The position numbers were made by a program, and so were the translations under genes. This document shows, piece after piece, positions 10,950 through 23,380 of a DNA stretch of 64,000 nucleotides (position 1 is its first letter; every line of letters begins with the position of its first letter). The DNA lies in NCBI GenBank assembly GCA_914767715.1, contig OU612073.1, forward strand, positions 20,150,001 to 20,214,000. The letters run 5' to 3'. The stretch comes from Membranipora membranacea (taxonomy: Eukaryota; Bryozoa; Gymnolaemata; Cheilostomatida; Membraniporidae). Under the pieces are notes generated by a model, which was not told where the DNA came from, made no database searches, and saw only the letters and a list, made by a program, of their open reading frames with translations.

Positions 10950-13085
10950 GTTTACCCTGTGATAATTCTAATTGTGTGTGATTATATCTGTTGCGTCCGT
11001 GAAAGTAATTTTGTTTCAATTTTGTCATTGCAAAATTACAGATCAAAGTGGGCGTATCATGCTGAAAGCTGCTGGATGATTGGCTCCGATATTGTCTTTC
11101 TGCTTACTTACTGGCACTAATCCATTATCAAACTGGTCACGGAATAGATAGCGGAGGCCGGTGAGGAATGAGAAGGTATGATTTTATTCACAAATTTAAC
11201 CATTCAGCTTACTTGGGTTCCTGTCACTCGCTATTCAAGAGACATAAATAGATTCATCGAGGGTAGGAAAATATTATGAAAGATGGATTCACGGTTTTGT
11301 TGGTCTTTGTTATTACATCACTAAAATTTCTCTGTTTTACAGAAGAGCATTCGGTAATGCCAGGTCTGGTACTTAAAATTTATCCAAGCTATTCTCTGCT
11401 TGTTCTGCTGGCCTTACAACCTACAAAGGTCAAAGGTAAGAGCCTACTTGTTTTAACTCCCCAAACTAGTATGCATCAACTGAAAAATATATATAGGTCA
11501 GACAATATGATTAGGTAAGTCTGGACGTCTTATTTCAGTTCAACTGGAAAGATAACTCAATAGTGTTACGTCCTGCCCTCATGTCTACATACTCTTAGTC
11601 TTACATCAGGTGTAATGTTTTGTGTTGTATGTACAAAACCAGCAGAAAGAATTGCAAAAATCTGAGTCAGCTTTGCACTGATCAAAAAGATACAAATTAA
11701 TTTTGATGCGTTTAGTTTGGCCTTCTCAATGTAAATAAAATAAGCCTTGTTTATTATCCTGCACAGATTGGATGTCAACTTTCCACTGACAAATTTTTCA
11801 GTTAAAATAGGGCAGTAATCATAACCTGATACATTGAGTGGTCTTCAAACTCTGATAAATGTTATGAGACCGGGATTGAAGTCCACGGTAGTAAGAGAAA
11901 TAGCGGTGCTATCTAATGGAAACTAGACTGACTGCCTGTTAAAGTTCTCAAAATATTGTTATTACTGTAGGACCTGGTGAAATGCTGCAGGTACTCGTAC
12001 TTGGTGAGCAATAAGATGTTAAGTCATAGTATATATACGGCAATCTCTCTAAATGATACAATGTAAGTAAATATTATAATATATTACATGACACATGAAT
12101 TAAAATGACACCAAATATTGGTGCTACGTTTCTCATATCAAGACTGCTGAATGGCAGATGAGTATATTCACATGTCACCTCACAATGGGGATTTCAACGC
12201 AGGATACAAGAAGGGAGTGTCAGGTCTTGAGTATAAAAAGTAAATGAATCTATTGTATGATTCCATTTCAACTTATGGCAGTTTAGGTAAAAATATTCTT
12301 GCAATTGATTTAGATCTCCGCTTGTTGTAGCCATTGTGTGACCTACACTCTACATAAATGCATCCTAGTGTGTTGGGAGTGAACTTCAGTAAATGAGAAC
12401 GCAACCCATTAAACACCAACACTAAGAAACTGCACATCCGTCAACAACTCCAGGTATATTTTTTCTTTCGTGAATTATTCGTTTTTTTACATTTGATCCA
12501 TAGGTAAATCGTAATAATAATGCAAAGCGGATTCATTAATCAAAAATTTCATTAGTTGGATAATCTTTAAGCAATTGAACAAGGGCAATATTCTTGAGAT
12601 ATTTTACGTTTTGTATTACATGTTATTGAATAAAAGAGGCCATAAGTGGCACCTTGATCATGCTTGGTTGTGCAGAATTATCATATGTCGGGGCTCTGTT
12701 TAACTTTTTGTTGGATAGTTTTCACTCCTTTGGGTCTGTATTTGCAGTCTTCTGTCATTATTGTGCAATCACTACATTGCTTTACGTAACCAATAAAGAT
12801 TCATTGAAAGGGAAGAAAATTGTTGTGTGAGTATTGGAACAATGTAGTTCATTAAGAAAAAAAAAAAAATATCCGTGATTGAAATCATCCATTTGTGACT
12901 TAACCCTTTATTATCACACGATTCTTCATTCCCTTTTCTCTACGCAGCAATCCATAAATCCATAAATATCCATAAATATCCATAAACATGAAAACTATTG
13001 GTACAAACACTTGCTTCAGAATCTTTTCTAAAGAGGCATCAGTTTTTATTACTCTTGAATAACTACATCCACTTGCCTACACTTA
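10950..13085. other. Intergenic, no supported gene
   Basis: AT-rich sequence with scattered short frames below 80 codons and no splice-supported exon seen. It contains a small tandem run of ATCCATAAAT-type units at about 12947-12988 and a poly-A run near 12850. A stretch at about 11056-11180 resembles 10302-10390 weakly. Confidence 0.5.
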
Positions 13086-13089
13086 GTTA

Positions 13090-14832
13090 TGATTGCCTCT
13101 GCTTATACTGTTACCTTCATTCGATTCACATGTAACTCCACTTACTCACAAACAGCTAGACCTTTTCATCATTTTAACCAACTGCATACACCTGTCTCCA
13201 CTTACCATCTACTTGTCTGCACTTGCCTTTGTTTGCATTCCGGATGCATACACCTGCCAGGATTTGCCATCCATTGGGTTACACTTACGTCTGCTTGGCT
13301 TGCCTATACTTGCAACTGCTGAGTTCAAGAACTTGTTGCAACATTTCCAATCCGATTGGCTACGCTTACTACAATTCAACTTGCTTACACTTACATCCGT
13401 TTGCCTACACTCGTTCTGCTTGCTCACGCCTAATTCCGCTGCCCTAAACTTCTGTTACCCTACACTTACTTTCGCTAGCGTTCACTTACTTCCACTTGCA
13501 TTCAACTACTCATGCATGGAATCGCTTGCTTCCGCTTGCACTTGTTACCTCTTATTTCAGCTTACTGACATTCACTTGCCTACACTCTCTTCTGCTTGCC
13601 TGTGCTTACTTCCAGTTGAACACACACGCTTCCGCTTGCTTACTCTTACTTCCACTTGCCTACACGTACTTCCGCTTGCACTCACTTACTTCCGCTTGCA
13701 CTCACCTACTTCCGCTTGCCTACACTCGCTTCCACTTACCTACTCTTACTTCCGCTCGCACTCACTTACTTTCGCTTGCTTACACTTACTTCCGCTTGCA
13801 CTGACTTGCATCCTCTTGCATTCACTTTCTTCCGGTTGCCTACACTCGCTTCCACTTGCCTACTGATACTTCCACTTGCTTCCACTTGCACTCACTTACT
13901 TCCGCTTGCCCACATTAGCTGCTACTTGCCTATGCTCGCTTCCATTTGCTAACACTTACTTCCGCTTGCACTCACTTACCTCCGTTTGCACTCACTTACT
14001 TCCGCTTGCCAACACTCGCTACCACTGGCCTGTGCTTACTTCCACGTGCTTACGCTCGCTTCCGCTTGCCTACTCTTACTTCCACTTGCTAACACTTACT
14101 TCCGCTTGTCTACTCTTACTTCCACCTACCTACACTTACTTCCGCTTGCACTCACTTGCTTCCGCTTGCACTTAGCTACTTCTGCTTGCCTACACTCGCT
14201 TCCACGTGCCTACTCTTACTTCCACTTGCACTCAGTTACTTCCGCTTGCTTAGACTTACTTCAGCTTGCACTCACTTACTTCCGCTTGCATTCACTTACT
14301 TCCGCTTGCCCACACTCGCATCCACTTGCCTATTCTTGCTTCTACTTGCACTCACTTACTTCCACTTGCACTCACTTACTTCCACCTGCCTTCACTTACT
14401 TCCACCTGCCTACACTTACTTCCGGTTGCATTCACTTACTTCCGCTTGCATTCACTTACTTCCGCTTGTCTACACTTACTTCCGCTTGTCTACTCTTACT
14501 TCCGCTTGCATTCACTTACTTCCGCTTGCATTCACTAACTTCCGCTTGTGTACACTTACATCCACTTGTCTACTCTTACTTCCGCTTGCACTCACTAACT
14601 TCCGCTTGCATTCACTTACTTCCGCTTGCATTCACTTACTTCCGCTTGGATTCACTTACTTCCGCTTGGATTCACTTACTTCTGCTTATCTACACTCGCT
14701 TCCACTTGCCTACTCTTACTTCCACTTGCACTCACTAACTTCCGCTTGCGTCCGCTTGCTTCCGCTTGCTTCCGCTTGCTTTCGCTTGCTTCCGCTTGCA
14801 TCCGCTTGCTTTCGCTTGCATCCGCTTGCTTT
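13090..14832 (+). repeat. Degenerate 20-bp satellite (TTCACTTACTTCCGCTTGCA)n
   Basis: Pyrimidine-rich repeats with a 20-bp period that stays in register from about 14000 to 14745, and more diverged copies back to about 13090. Each 20-mer is two related 10-bp halves (TTCACTTACT and TCCGCTTGCA). At 14745-14832 only the second half is repeated, with a 10-bp period. A 20-bp unit repeats every 20 codons in each frame, which explains the Leu/Ser/Tyr-rich open frames here. Divergence falls from left to right. Confidence 0.9.
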
Positions 14833-15866
14833 AAGTGGGGGCAAGTGGGGGCAAGTGGGGGCAAGTGGGGGCAAGTGGGGGCAAGTGGGGGCAAGTGGGG
14901 GCAAGTGGGGGCAAGTGGGGGCAAGTGGGGGCAAGTGGGGGCAAGTGGGGGCAAGTGGGGGCAAGTGGGGGCAAGTGGGGGCAAGTGGGGGCAAGTGGGG
15001 GCAAGTGGGGGCAAGTGGGGGCAAGTGGGGGCAAGTGGGGGCAAGTGGGGGCAAGTGGGGGCAAGTGGGGGCAAGTGGGGGCAAGTGGGGGCAAGTGGGG
15101 GCAAGTGGGGGCAAGTGGGGGCAAGTGGGGGCAAGTGGGGGCAAGTGGGGGCAAGTGGGGGCAAGTGGGGGCAAGTGGGGGCAAGTGGGGGCAAGTGGGG
15201 GCAAGTGGGGGCAAGTGGGGGCAAGTGGGGGCAAGTGGGGGCAAGTGGGGGCAAGTGGGGGCAAGTGGGGGCAAGTGGGGGCAAGTGGGGGCAAGTGGGG
15301 GCAAGTGGGGGCAAGTGGGGGCAAGTGGGGGCAAGTGGGGGCAAGTGGGGGCAAGTGGGGGCAAGTGGGGGCAAGTGGGGGCAAGTGGGGGCAAGTGGGG
15401 GCAAGTGGGGGCAAGTGGGGGCAAGTGGGGGCAAGTGGGGGCAAGTGGGGGCAAGTGGGGGCAAGTGGGGGCAAGTGGGGGCAAGTGGGGGCAAGTGGGG
15501 GCAAGTGGGGGCAAGTGGGGGCAAGTGGGGGCAAGTGGGGGCAAGTGGGGGCAAGTGGGGGCAAGTGGGGGCAAGTGGGGGCAAGTGGGGGCAAGTGGGG
15601 GCAAGTGGGGGCAAGTGGGGGCAAGTGGGGGCAAGTGGGGGCAAGTGGGGGCAAGTGGGGGCAAGTGGGGGCAAGTGGGGGCAAGTGGGGGCAAGTGGGG
15701 GCAAGTGGGGGCAAGTGGGGGCAAGTGGGGGCAAGTGGGGGCAAGTGGGGGCAAGTGGGGGCAAGTGGGGGCAAGTGGGGGCAAGTGGGGGCAAGTGGGG
15801 GCAAGTGGGGGCAAGTGGGGGCAAGTGGGGGCAAGTGGGGGCAAGTGGGGGCAAGTGGGGGCAAGT
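14833..15866 (+). repeat. 10-bp satellite (GCAAGTGGGG)n, about 103 copies
   Basis: 1,034 bp of an apparently perfect 10-bp repeat. Each unit has a run of five G separated by CAAGT, so four neighbouring units could form a G-quadruplex. Its complement, CCCCACTTGC, matches the half-unit of the array to the left, so the repeat changes orientation at 14831-14834. No variant unit was seen. Confidence 0.97.
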
Positions 15867-18578
15867 TCTTCCCCCGCATCGAATCTGGGCATTTAAAAGG
15901 GGGCAAGTTCTTCCCCCGCATCGAATCTGGGCATTTAAAAGGGGGCAAGTTCTTCCCCCGCATCGAATCTGGGCATTTAAAAGGGGGCAAGTTCTTCCCC
16001 CGCATCGAATCTGGGCATTTAAAAGGGGGCAAGTTCTTCCCCCGCATCGAATCTGGGCATTTAAAAGGGGGCAAGTTCTTCCCCCGCATCGAATCTGGGC
16101 ATTTAAAAGGGGGCAAGTTCTTCCCCCGCATCGAATCTGGGCATTTAAAAGGGGGCAAGTTCTTCCCCCGCATCGAATCTGGGCATTTAAAAGGGGGCAA
16201 GTTCTTCCCCCGCATCGAATCTGGGCATTTAAAAGGGGGCAAGTTCTTCCCCCGCATCGAATCTGGGCATTTAAAAGGGGGCAAGTTCTTCCCCCGCATC
16301 GAATCTGGGCATTTAAAAGGGGGCAAGTTCTTCCCCCGCATCGAATCTGGGCATTTAAAAGGGGGCAAGTTCTTCCCCCGCATCGAATCTGGGCATTTAA
16401 AAGGGGGCAAGTTCTTCCCCCGCATCGAATCTGGGCATTTAAAAGGGGGCAAGTTCTTCCCCCGCATCGAATCTGGGCATTTAAAAGGGGGCAAGTTCTT
16501 CCCCCGCATCGAATCTGGGCATTTAAAAGGGGGCAAGTTCTTCCCCCGCATCGAATCTGGGCATTTAAAAGGGGGCAAGTTCTTCCCCCGCATCGAATCT
16601 GGGCATTTAAAAGGGGGCAAGTTCTTCCCCCGCATCGAATCTGGGCATTTAAAAGGGGGCAAGTTCTTCCCCCGCATCGAATCTGGGCATTTAAAAGGGG
16701 GCAAGTTCTTCCCCCGCATCGAATCTGGGCATTTAAAAGGGGGCAAGTTCTTCCCCCGCATCGAATCTGGGCATTTAAAAGGGGGCAAGTTCTTCCCCCG
16801 CATCGAATCTGGGCATTTAAAAGGGGGCAAGTTCTTCCCCCGCATCGAATCTGGGCATTTAAAAGGGGGCAAGTTCTTCCCCCGCATCGAATCTGGGCAT
16901 TTAAAAGGGGGCAAGTTCTTCCCCCGCATCGAATCTGGGCATTTAAAAGGGGGCAAGTTCTTCCCCCGCATCGAATCTGGGCATTTAAAAGGGGGCAAGT
17001 TCTTCCCCCGCATCGAATCTGGGCATTTAAAAGGGGGCAAGTTCTTCCCCCGCATCGAATCTGGGCATTTAAAAGGGGGCAAGTTCTTCCCCCGCATCGA
17101 ATCTGGGCATTTAAAAGGGGGCAAGTTCTTCCCCCGCATCGAATCTGGGCATTTAAAAGGGGGCAAGTTCTTCCCCCGCATCGAATCTGGGCATTTAAAA
17201 GGGGGCAAGTTCTTCCCCCGCATCGAATCTGGGCATTTAAAAGGGGGCAAGTTCTTCCCCCGCATCGAATCTGGGCATTTAAAAGGGGGCAAGTTCTTCC
17301 CCCGCATCGAATCTGGGCATTTAAAAGGGGGCAAGTTCTTCCCCCGCATCGAATCTGGGCATTTAAAAGGGGGCAAGTTCTTCCCCCGCATCGAATCTGG
17401 GCATTTAAAAGGGGGCAAGTTCTTCCCCCGCATCGAATCTGGGCATTTAAAAGGGGGCAAGTTCTTCCCCCGCATCGAATCTGGGCATTTAAAAGGGGGC
17501 AAGTTCTTCCCCCGCATCGAATCTGGGCATTTAAAAGGGGGCAAGTTCTTCCCCCGCATCGAATCTGGGCATTTAAAAGGGGGCAAGTTCTTCCCCCGCA
17601 TCGAATCTGGGCATTTAAAAGGGGGCAAGTTCTTCCCCCGCATCGAATCTGGGCATTTAAAAGGGGGCAAGTTCTTCCCCCGCATCGAATCTGGGCATTT
17701 AAAAGGGGGCAAGTTCTTCCCCCGCATCGAATCTGGGCATTTAAAAGGGGGCAAGTTCTTCCCCCGCATCGAATCTGGGCATTTAAAAGGGGGCAAGTTC
17801 TTCCCCCGCATCGAATCTGGGCATTTAAAAGGGGGCAAGTTCTTCCCCCGCATCGAATCTGGGCATTTAAAAGGGGGCAAGTTCTTCCCCCGCATCGAAT
17901 CTGGGCATTTAAAAGGGGGCAAGTTCTTCCCCCGCATCGAATCTGGGCATTTAAAAGGGGGCAAGTTCTTCCCCCGCATCGAATCTGGGCATTTAAAAGG
18001 GGGCAAGTTCTTCCCCCGCATCGAATCTGGGCATTTAAAAGGGGGCAAGTTCTTCCCCCGCATCGAATCTGGGCATTTAAAAGGGGGCAAGTTCTTCCCC
18101 CGCATCGAATCTGGGCATTTAAAAGGGGGCAAGTTCTTCCCCCGCATCGAATCTGGGCATTTAAAAGGGGGCAAGTTCTTCCCCCGCATCGAATCTGGGC
18201 ATTTAAAAGGGGGCAAGTTCTTCCCCCGCATCGAATCTGGGCATTTAAAAGGGGGCAAGTTCTTCCCCCGCATCGAATCTGGGCATTTAAAAGGGGGCAA
18301 GTTCTTCCCCCGCATCGAATCTGGGCATTTAAAAGGGGGCAAGTTCTTCCCCCGCATCGAATCTGGGCATTTAAAAGGGGGCAAGTTCTTCCCCCGCATC
18401 GAATCTGGGCATTTAAAAGGGGGCAAGTTCTTCCCCCGCATCGAATCTGGGCATTTAAAAGGGGGCAAGTTCTTCCCCCGCATCGAATCTGGGCATTTAA
18501 AAGGGGGCAAGTTCTTCCCCCGCATCGAATCTGGGCATTTAAAAGGGGGCAAGTTCTTCCCCCGCATCGAATCTGGGC
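15857..18578 (+). repeat. 42-bp satellite, 64 full copies
   Basis: Units start at 15857 and repeat every 42 bp up to 18544 (64 exactly), followed by a partial unit to 18578. The unit begins with the G-run and CAAGT of the 10-bp repeat, then TCTTCCCCCGCATCGAATCT, GGGC and ATTTAAAA. GGGGG and CCCCC within the unit can pair as a short hairpin. All copies looked identical by eye. Because 42 is divisible by 3, frames stay open and read a 14-residue repeat (GGKFFPRIESGHLK in one frame). Confidence 0.97.
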
Positions 18579-18923
18579 CACGCTGCGAAGGGCTGGGGCC
18601 CTCCTTGCGCGGCCAGCTTCCCCCGCATCGAATCTGGGCCACGCTGCGAAGGGCTGGGGCCCTCCTTGCGCGGCCAGCTTCCCCCGCATCGAATCTGGGC
18701 CACGCTGCGAAGGGCTGGGGCCCTCCTTGCGCGGCCAGCTTCCCCCGCATCGAATCTGGGCCACGCTGCGAAGGGCTGGGGCCCTCCTTGCGCGGCCAGC
18801 TTCCCCCGCATCGAATCTGGGCCACGCTGCGAAGGGCTGGGGCCCTCCTTGCGCGGCCAGCTTCCCCCGCATCGAATCTGGGCCCTCCTTGCGCGGCCAG
18901 CTTCCCCCGCATCGAATCTGGGC
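18579..18923 (+). repeat. 61-bp satellite, first block (5 copies plus a 40-bp copy)
   Basis: Five 61-bp units (18579-18883) and one shortened 40-bp unit (18884-18923). The unit keeps the CTTCCCCCGCATCGAATCTG core of the 42-bp repeat but replaces ATTTAAAA with a GC-rich, CpG-rich part (CACGCTGCGAAGGGCTGGGG, CCCTCCTTGCGCGGCCAG). Confidence 0.95.
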
Positions 18924-19773
18924 CACGCTGCGAAGGGCTTGCGCGGCCAGCTTCCCCCGCATCGAATCTGGGCCACGCTGCGAAGGGCTTGCGCGGCCAG
19001 CTTCCCCCGCATCGAATCTGGGCCACGCTGCGAAGGGCTTGCGCGGCCAGCTTCCCCCGCATCGAATCTGGGCCACGCTGCGAAGGGCTTGCGCGGCCAG
19101 CTTCCCCCGCATCGAATCTGGGCCACGCTGCGAAGGGCTTGCGCGGCCAGCTTCCCCCGCATCGAATCTGGGCCACGCTGCGAAGGGCTTGCGCGGCCAG
19201 CTTCCCCCGCATCGAATCTGGGCCACGCTGCGAAGGGCTTGCGCGGCCAGCTTCCCCCGCATCGAATCTGGGCCACGCTGCGAAGGGCTTGCGCGGCCAG
19301 CTTCCCCCGCATCGAATCTGGGCCACGCTGCGAAGGGCTTGCGCGGCCAGCTTCCCCCGCATCGAATCTGGGCCACGCTGCGAAGGGCTTGCGCGGCCAG
19401 CTTCCCCCGCATCGAATCTGGGCCACGCTGCGAAGGGCTTGCGCGGCCAGCTTCCCCCGCATCGAATCTGGGCCACGCTGCGAAGGGCTTGCGCGGCCAG
19501 CTTCCCCCGCATCGAATCTGGGCCACGCTGCGAAGGGCTTGCGCGGCCAGCTTCCCCCGCATCGAATCTGGGCCACGCTGCGAAGGGCTTGCGCGGCCAG
19601 CTTCCCCCGCATCGAATCTGGGCCACGCTGCGAAGGGCTTGCGCGGCCAGCTTCCCCCGCATCGAATCTGGGCCACGCTGCGAAGGGCTTGCGCGGCCAG
19701 CTTCCCCCGCATCGAATCTGGGCCACGCTGCGAAGGGCTTGCGCGGCCAGCTTCCCCCGCATCGAATCTGGGC
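18924..19773 (+). repeat. 50-bp satellite, 17 copies
   Basis: Seventeen exact 50-bp units. The unit equals the 61-bp unit with 11 bp (GGGGCCCTCCT) removed, so a single deletion variant was amplified on its own between two blocks of the parent unit. Confidence 0.95.
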
Positions 19774-21170
19774 CACGCTGCGAAGGGCTGGGGCCCTCCT
19801 TGCGCGGCCAGCTTCCCCCGCATCGAATCTGGGCCACGCTGCGAAGGGCTGGGGCCCTCCTTGCGCGGCCAGCTTCCCCCGCATCGAATCTGGGCCACGC
19901 TGCGAAGGGCTGGGGCCCTCCTTGCGCGGCCAGCTTCCCCCGCATCGAAACTGGGCCACGCTGCGAAGGGCTGGGGCCCTCCTTGCGCGGCCAGCTTCCC
20001 CCGCATCGAATCTGGGCCACGCTGCGAAGGGCTGGGGCCCTCCTTGCGCGTCCAGCTTCCCCCGCATCGAATCTGGGCCACGCTGCGAAGGGCTGGGGCC
20101 CTCCTTGCGCGGCCAGCTTCCCCCGCATCGAATCTGGGCCACGCTGCGAAGGGCTGGGGCCCTCCTTGCGCGGCCAGCTTCCCCCGCATCGAATCTGGGC
20201 CACGCTGCGAAGGGCTGGGGCCCTCCTTGCGCGGCCAGCTTCCCCCGCATCGAATCTGGGCCACGCTGCGAAGGGCTGGGGCCCTCCTTGCGCGTCCAGC
20301 TTCCCCCGCATCGAATCTGGGCCACGCTGCGAAGGGCTGGGGCCCTCCTTGCGCGTCCAGCTTCCCCCGCATCGAATCTGGGCCACGCTGCGAAGGGCTG
20401 GGGCCCTCCTTGCGCGTCCAGCTTCCCCCGCATCGAATCTGGGCCACGCTGCGAAGGGCTGGGGGCCTCCTTGCGCGTCCAGCTTCCCCCGCATCGAATC
20501 TGGGCCACGCTGCGAAGGGCTGGGGCCCTCCTTGCGCGTCCAGCTTCCCCCGCATCGAATCTGGGCCACGCTGCGAAGGGCTGGGGCCCTCCTTGCGCGT
20601 CCAGCTTCCCCCGCATCGAATCTGGGCCACGCTGCGAAGGGCTGGGGCCCTCCTTGCGCGTCCAGGTTCCCCCGCATCGAATCTGGGCCACGCTGCGAAG
20701 GGCTGGGGCCCTCCTTGCGCGTCCAGCTTCCCCCGCATCGAATCTGGGCCACGCTGCGAAGGGCTGGGGCCCTCCTTGCGCGTCCAGCTTCCCCCGCATC
20801 GAATCTGGGCCACGCTGCGAAGGGCTGGGGCCCTCCTTGCGCGTCCAGCTTCCCCCGCATCGAATCTGGGCCACGCTGCGAAGGGCTGGGGCCCTCCTTG
20901 CGCGTCCAGCTTCCCCCGCATCGAATCTGGGCCACGCTGCGAAGGGCTGGGGCCCTCCTTGCGCGTCCAGCTTCCCCCGCATCGAATCTGGGCCACGCTG
21001 CGAAGGGCTGGGGCCCTCCTTGCGCGTCCAGCTTCCCCCGCATCGAATCTGGGCCACGCTGCGAAGGGCTGGGGCCCTCCTTGCGCGTCCAGCTTCCCCC
21101 GCATCGAATCTGGGCCACGCTGCGAAGGGCTGGGGGCCTCCTTGCGCGTCCAGCTTCCCCCGCATCGAAT
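19774..21170 (+). repeat. 61-bp satellite, second block (22 copies plus partial)
   Basis: Twenty-two 61-bp units and a partial end. A GCGCGGCC to GCGCGTCC variant appears once near 20050, disappears for three units, then holds from about 20290 to the end. Rarer changes are GAAACTGG near 19950, CCAGGTTCC near 20665, and GGGGG for GGGGC near 20461 and 21131. The variant pattern shows spread of one subtype within the block. Confidence 0.95.
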
Positions 21171-21264
21171 TCTGCCAACATCTATCCCTCCGGTGTGTCA
21201 GTATTACAATTTGTGGTTGTCCACTCATCACTCTCATTTATCTATGCATCAACGAATCAATTAA

Positions 21265-21345
21265 TTATGGAAATCAGGAGCGACATGCTAAATGCCAAAT
21301 GCTAAAGGCACGAAAATGCTAAATGCCAAATGCTAAATTGCGCAG
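21265..21345 (+). repeat. Arm of a foldback element with short tandem run
   Basis: TTATGGAAATCAGGAGCGAC (from 21265) is followed by alternating AAATGCTAAATGCC-type repeats and GCTAAAGGCAC. The same arm recurs at 23383-23404 and inverted at 23423-23444, so 21265-23446 may be one element with inverted ends. Confidence 0.6.
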
Positions 21346-21349
21346 AGGG

Positions 21350-23380
21350 GACACAAATCCCTTAATTCAGATGTTAGAAATGATTATCCTATGTCATCCT
21401 ACAAAAATGCAAGCGCTCTATTTGTCAATTGCCATTGAGCTATTCAATGCAGGCCACTATTATGGGTTGGTGGAAATCTTTCCCCATTGTGTCATACCCC
21501 TATCATAGTCAAAGCTTTCTTATTTCTGACAAGCTGTTAATGCCACAATGGACCAGACTTTCACATGTAATATCTTTATGACGTACAGCATTGTCTTCAT
21601 ACTCCTTTCAACCTTCATAATTCATACATTAATTAACTCGAACCAGTCAGGTACTCCTTGCTTCAACAACCTACAGAAGGCATCCTGAATGACCGTTTTA
21701 CCCAGTCGATGTGGTTGTGGTAGAGTGTTGCCTGCTAGCACAATGCAGCACAGTCATATTTTTATCAGTGAAGCCTTACCATAAGTTATAGTCCTGTCTA
21801 GGGAGTATGATTAGTATATGTGTCTGTTATAAACTGAACAAATGTGATAAAACTCAAATCTTAGGTAGAGCTCGTTGTTGCCAGGTCCCCCTCCCCCACC
21901 CCAGAGACTTTGCTAAATGCTATCAGACTGCTATTAACTCGAGGCTGATATGTGTCTATGTTGCCTTACTTCATGTTTCAGACGAAGATGACCATATAGA
22001 AATCAACTCCAACTCATTATGCAGATTTTTACACCCCTCGTTAACTGCAACAAGAGAAGCAAACACTTATTGGAATAAGAATTTCAGCTGCGCGGTTATT
22101 ATATTCATATAATATGTGCACCATATATGTGCAGCAATTCGAATATTCGAATAGGACTGAGAGCAGGAGATGGAAATCTTATATGATCAAATTCCTAGTG
22201 TGGGAGTAGTCTCCTCTCTGCTAACTGCCATAATAAGATATTGTAATGTGATATATACTTTGTATCTTTCCCTTCTGAGGTGGTATAGTGGCTCCTTACC
22301 TCTCCTAACCCGCTATTATGTGATAAATAAGTATCATCCACTACTGGAGTGGTATATAAATATTGGTGATCCTAATCTGTTATCTGCTATAACTTGATAA
22401 CTGATCATCATCCACTACTGAGATGGTATATAGATTGTTTCATGCTGATCAGCCGTCTGCTAATTCGCTATGTGAGATACCTTGGGACCTCCGCTTATAA
22501 GGGTTTATTTACATCATCAAATGCAAATTCACTTGTTTTGAGCCATAGTTTTGCGACGTATACAGTGAAAAATACCAGGGCCCTAGGCAACATAGCCACT
22601 GTCATTATAAAACGACCACCTAAAACAGCAAGTCCTCTATGTCAGGTTTCCTCTCTGGTCTCCCACCAGTCAGATTCCCTATCACTAAGCTTTCTTCCCA
22701 GTTGTCCGAGGGTTAAGAAGTGGGTCAGATCAGCCCAGGTCAGATCAGGTACAAAAATTAGGAGATAGGCAAACTAAGCTAGGTCAGTTCAGGTATGGTC
22801 AGATGTGAATAACTCAAAATACCCACATCATCGGCACATCCTAGCACCTTAATGGGATATCAGAAACCACATCCTCTTCAGGGATCGGGCCATGACCGCC
22901 TGAAACTGCCAGTGCAGTTTAAGCGTCAAATCATATTGTTGAACAGGCTGCCGGGTTTAGGGGTATTATAAAAAAGGGAGAGCATTCTTATTACAGTTCA
23001 GTTGAAATCAGGGTGTGAACTTTCATACCGATCTCAAGCTTTAACATTACAATGCATGTCAGCGGATATGTACAGCGGACGTTGATTAGTATATTTGTCC
23101 TGACTGTTGGAGTACAACCCTAGAACTAAGAGATGTAGCCTGTTTTGACAAGCTTTATCAAGTCGATGTTGAGTATGATGTGAAAGGAAACAACTACTGG
23201 AAGGGGGGTTGTCATAAACTGAGTGCGTCAATATAGTAGGCCAGTAGCATATTAGGTTATACAGTAGTCATTCAAGTTGTGTCCTGAGGTAGGACAATCT
23301 CAACTCAAAACAGTGCAACACCATTTGAACCAAGGAGTTGCATCCCCTCTGAGCAATTTGGCAATTTTGTGCCTTTAGCA
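21350..23380. other. Intergenic or interior of a candidate foldback element
   Basis: No splice-supported gene was seen. At about 22276-22490 a degenerate tandem motif (CTGAG-TGGTATAxA, spaced 68 and 78 bp) repeats three times. Near 22720-22800 there are several copies of AGGTCAGATCAG-like sequence. Confidence 0.4.

Noticed and set aside
15857-18544. CRISPR-like array
   Set aside because: The 42-bp units are contiguous and identical with no variable spacers, and the genome is eukaryotic.
14156-21322. Giant repetitive proteins of about 2,100-2,390 residues on both strands
   Set aside because: The frames follow satellite units, are open in several phases at once and have no splice or start context.
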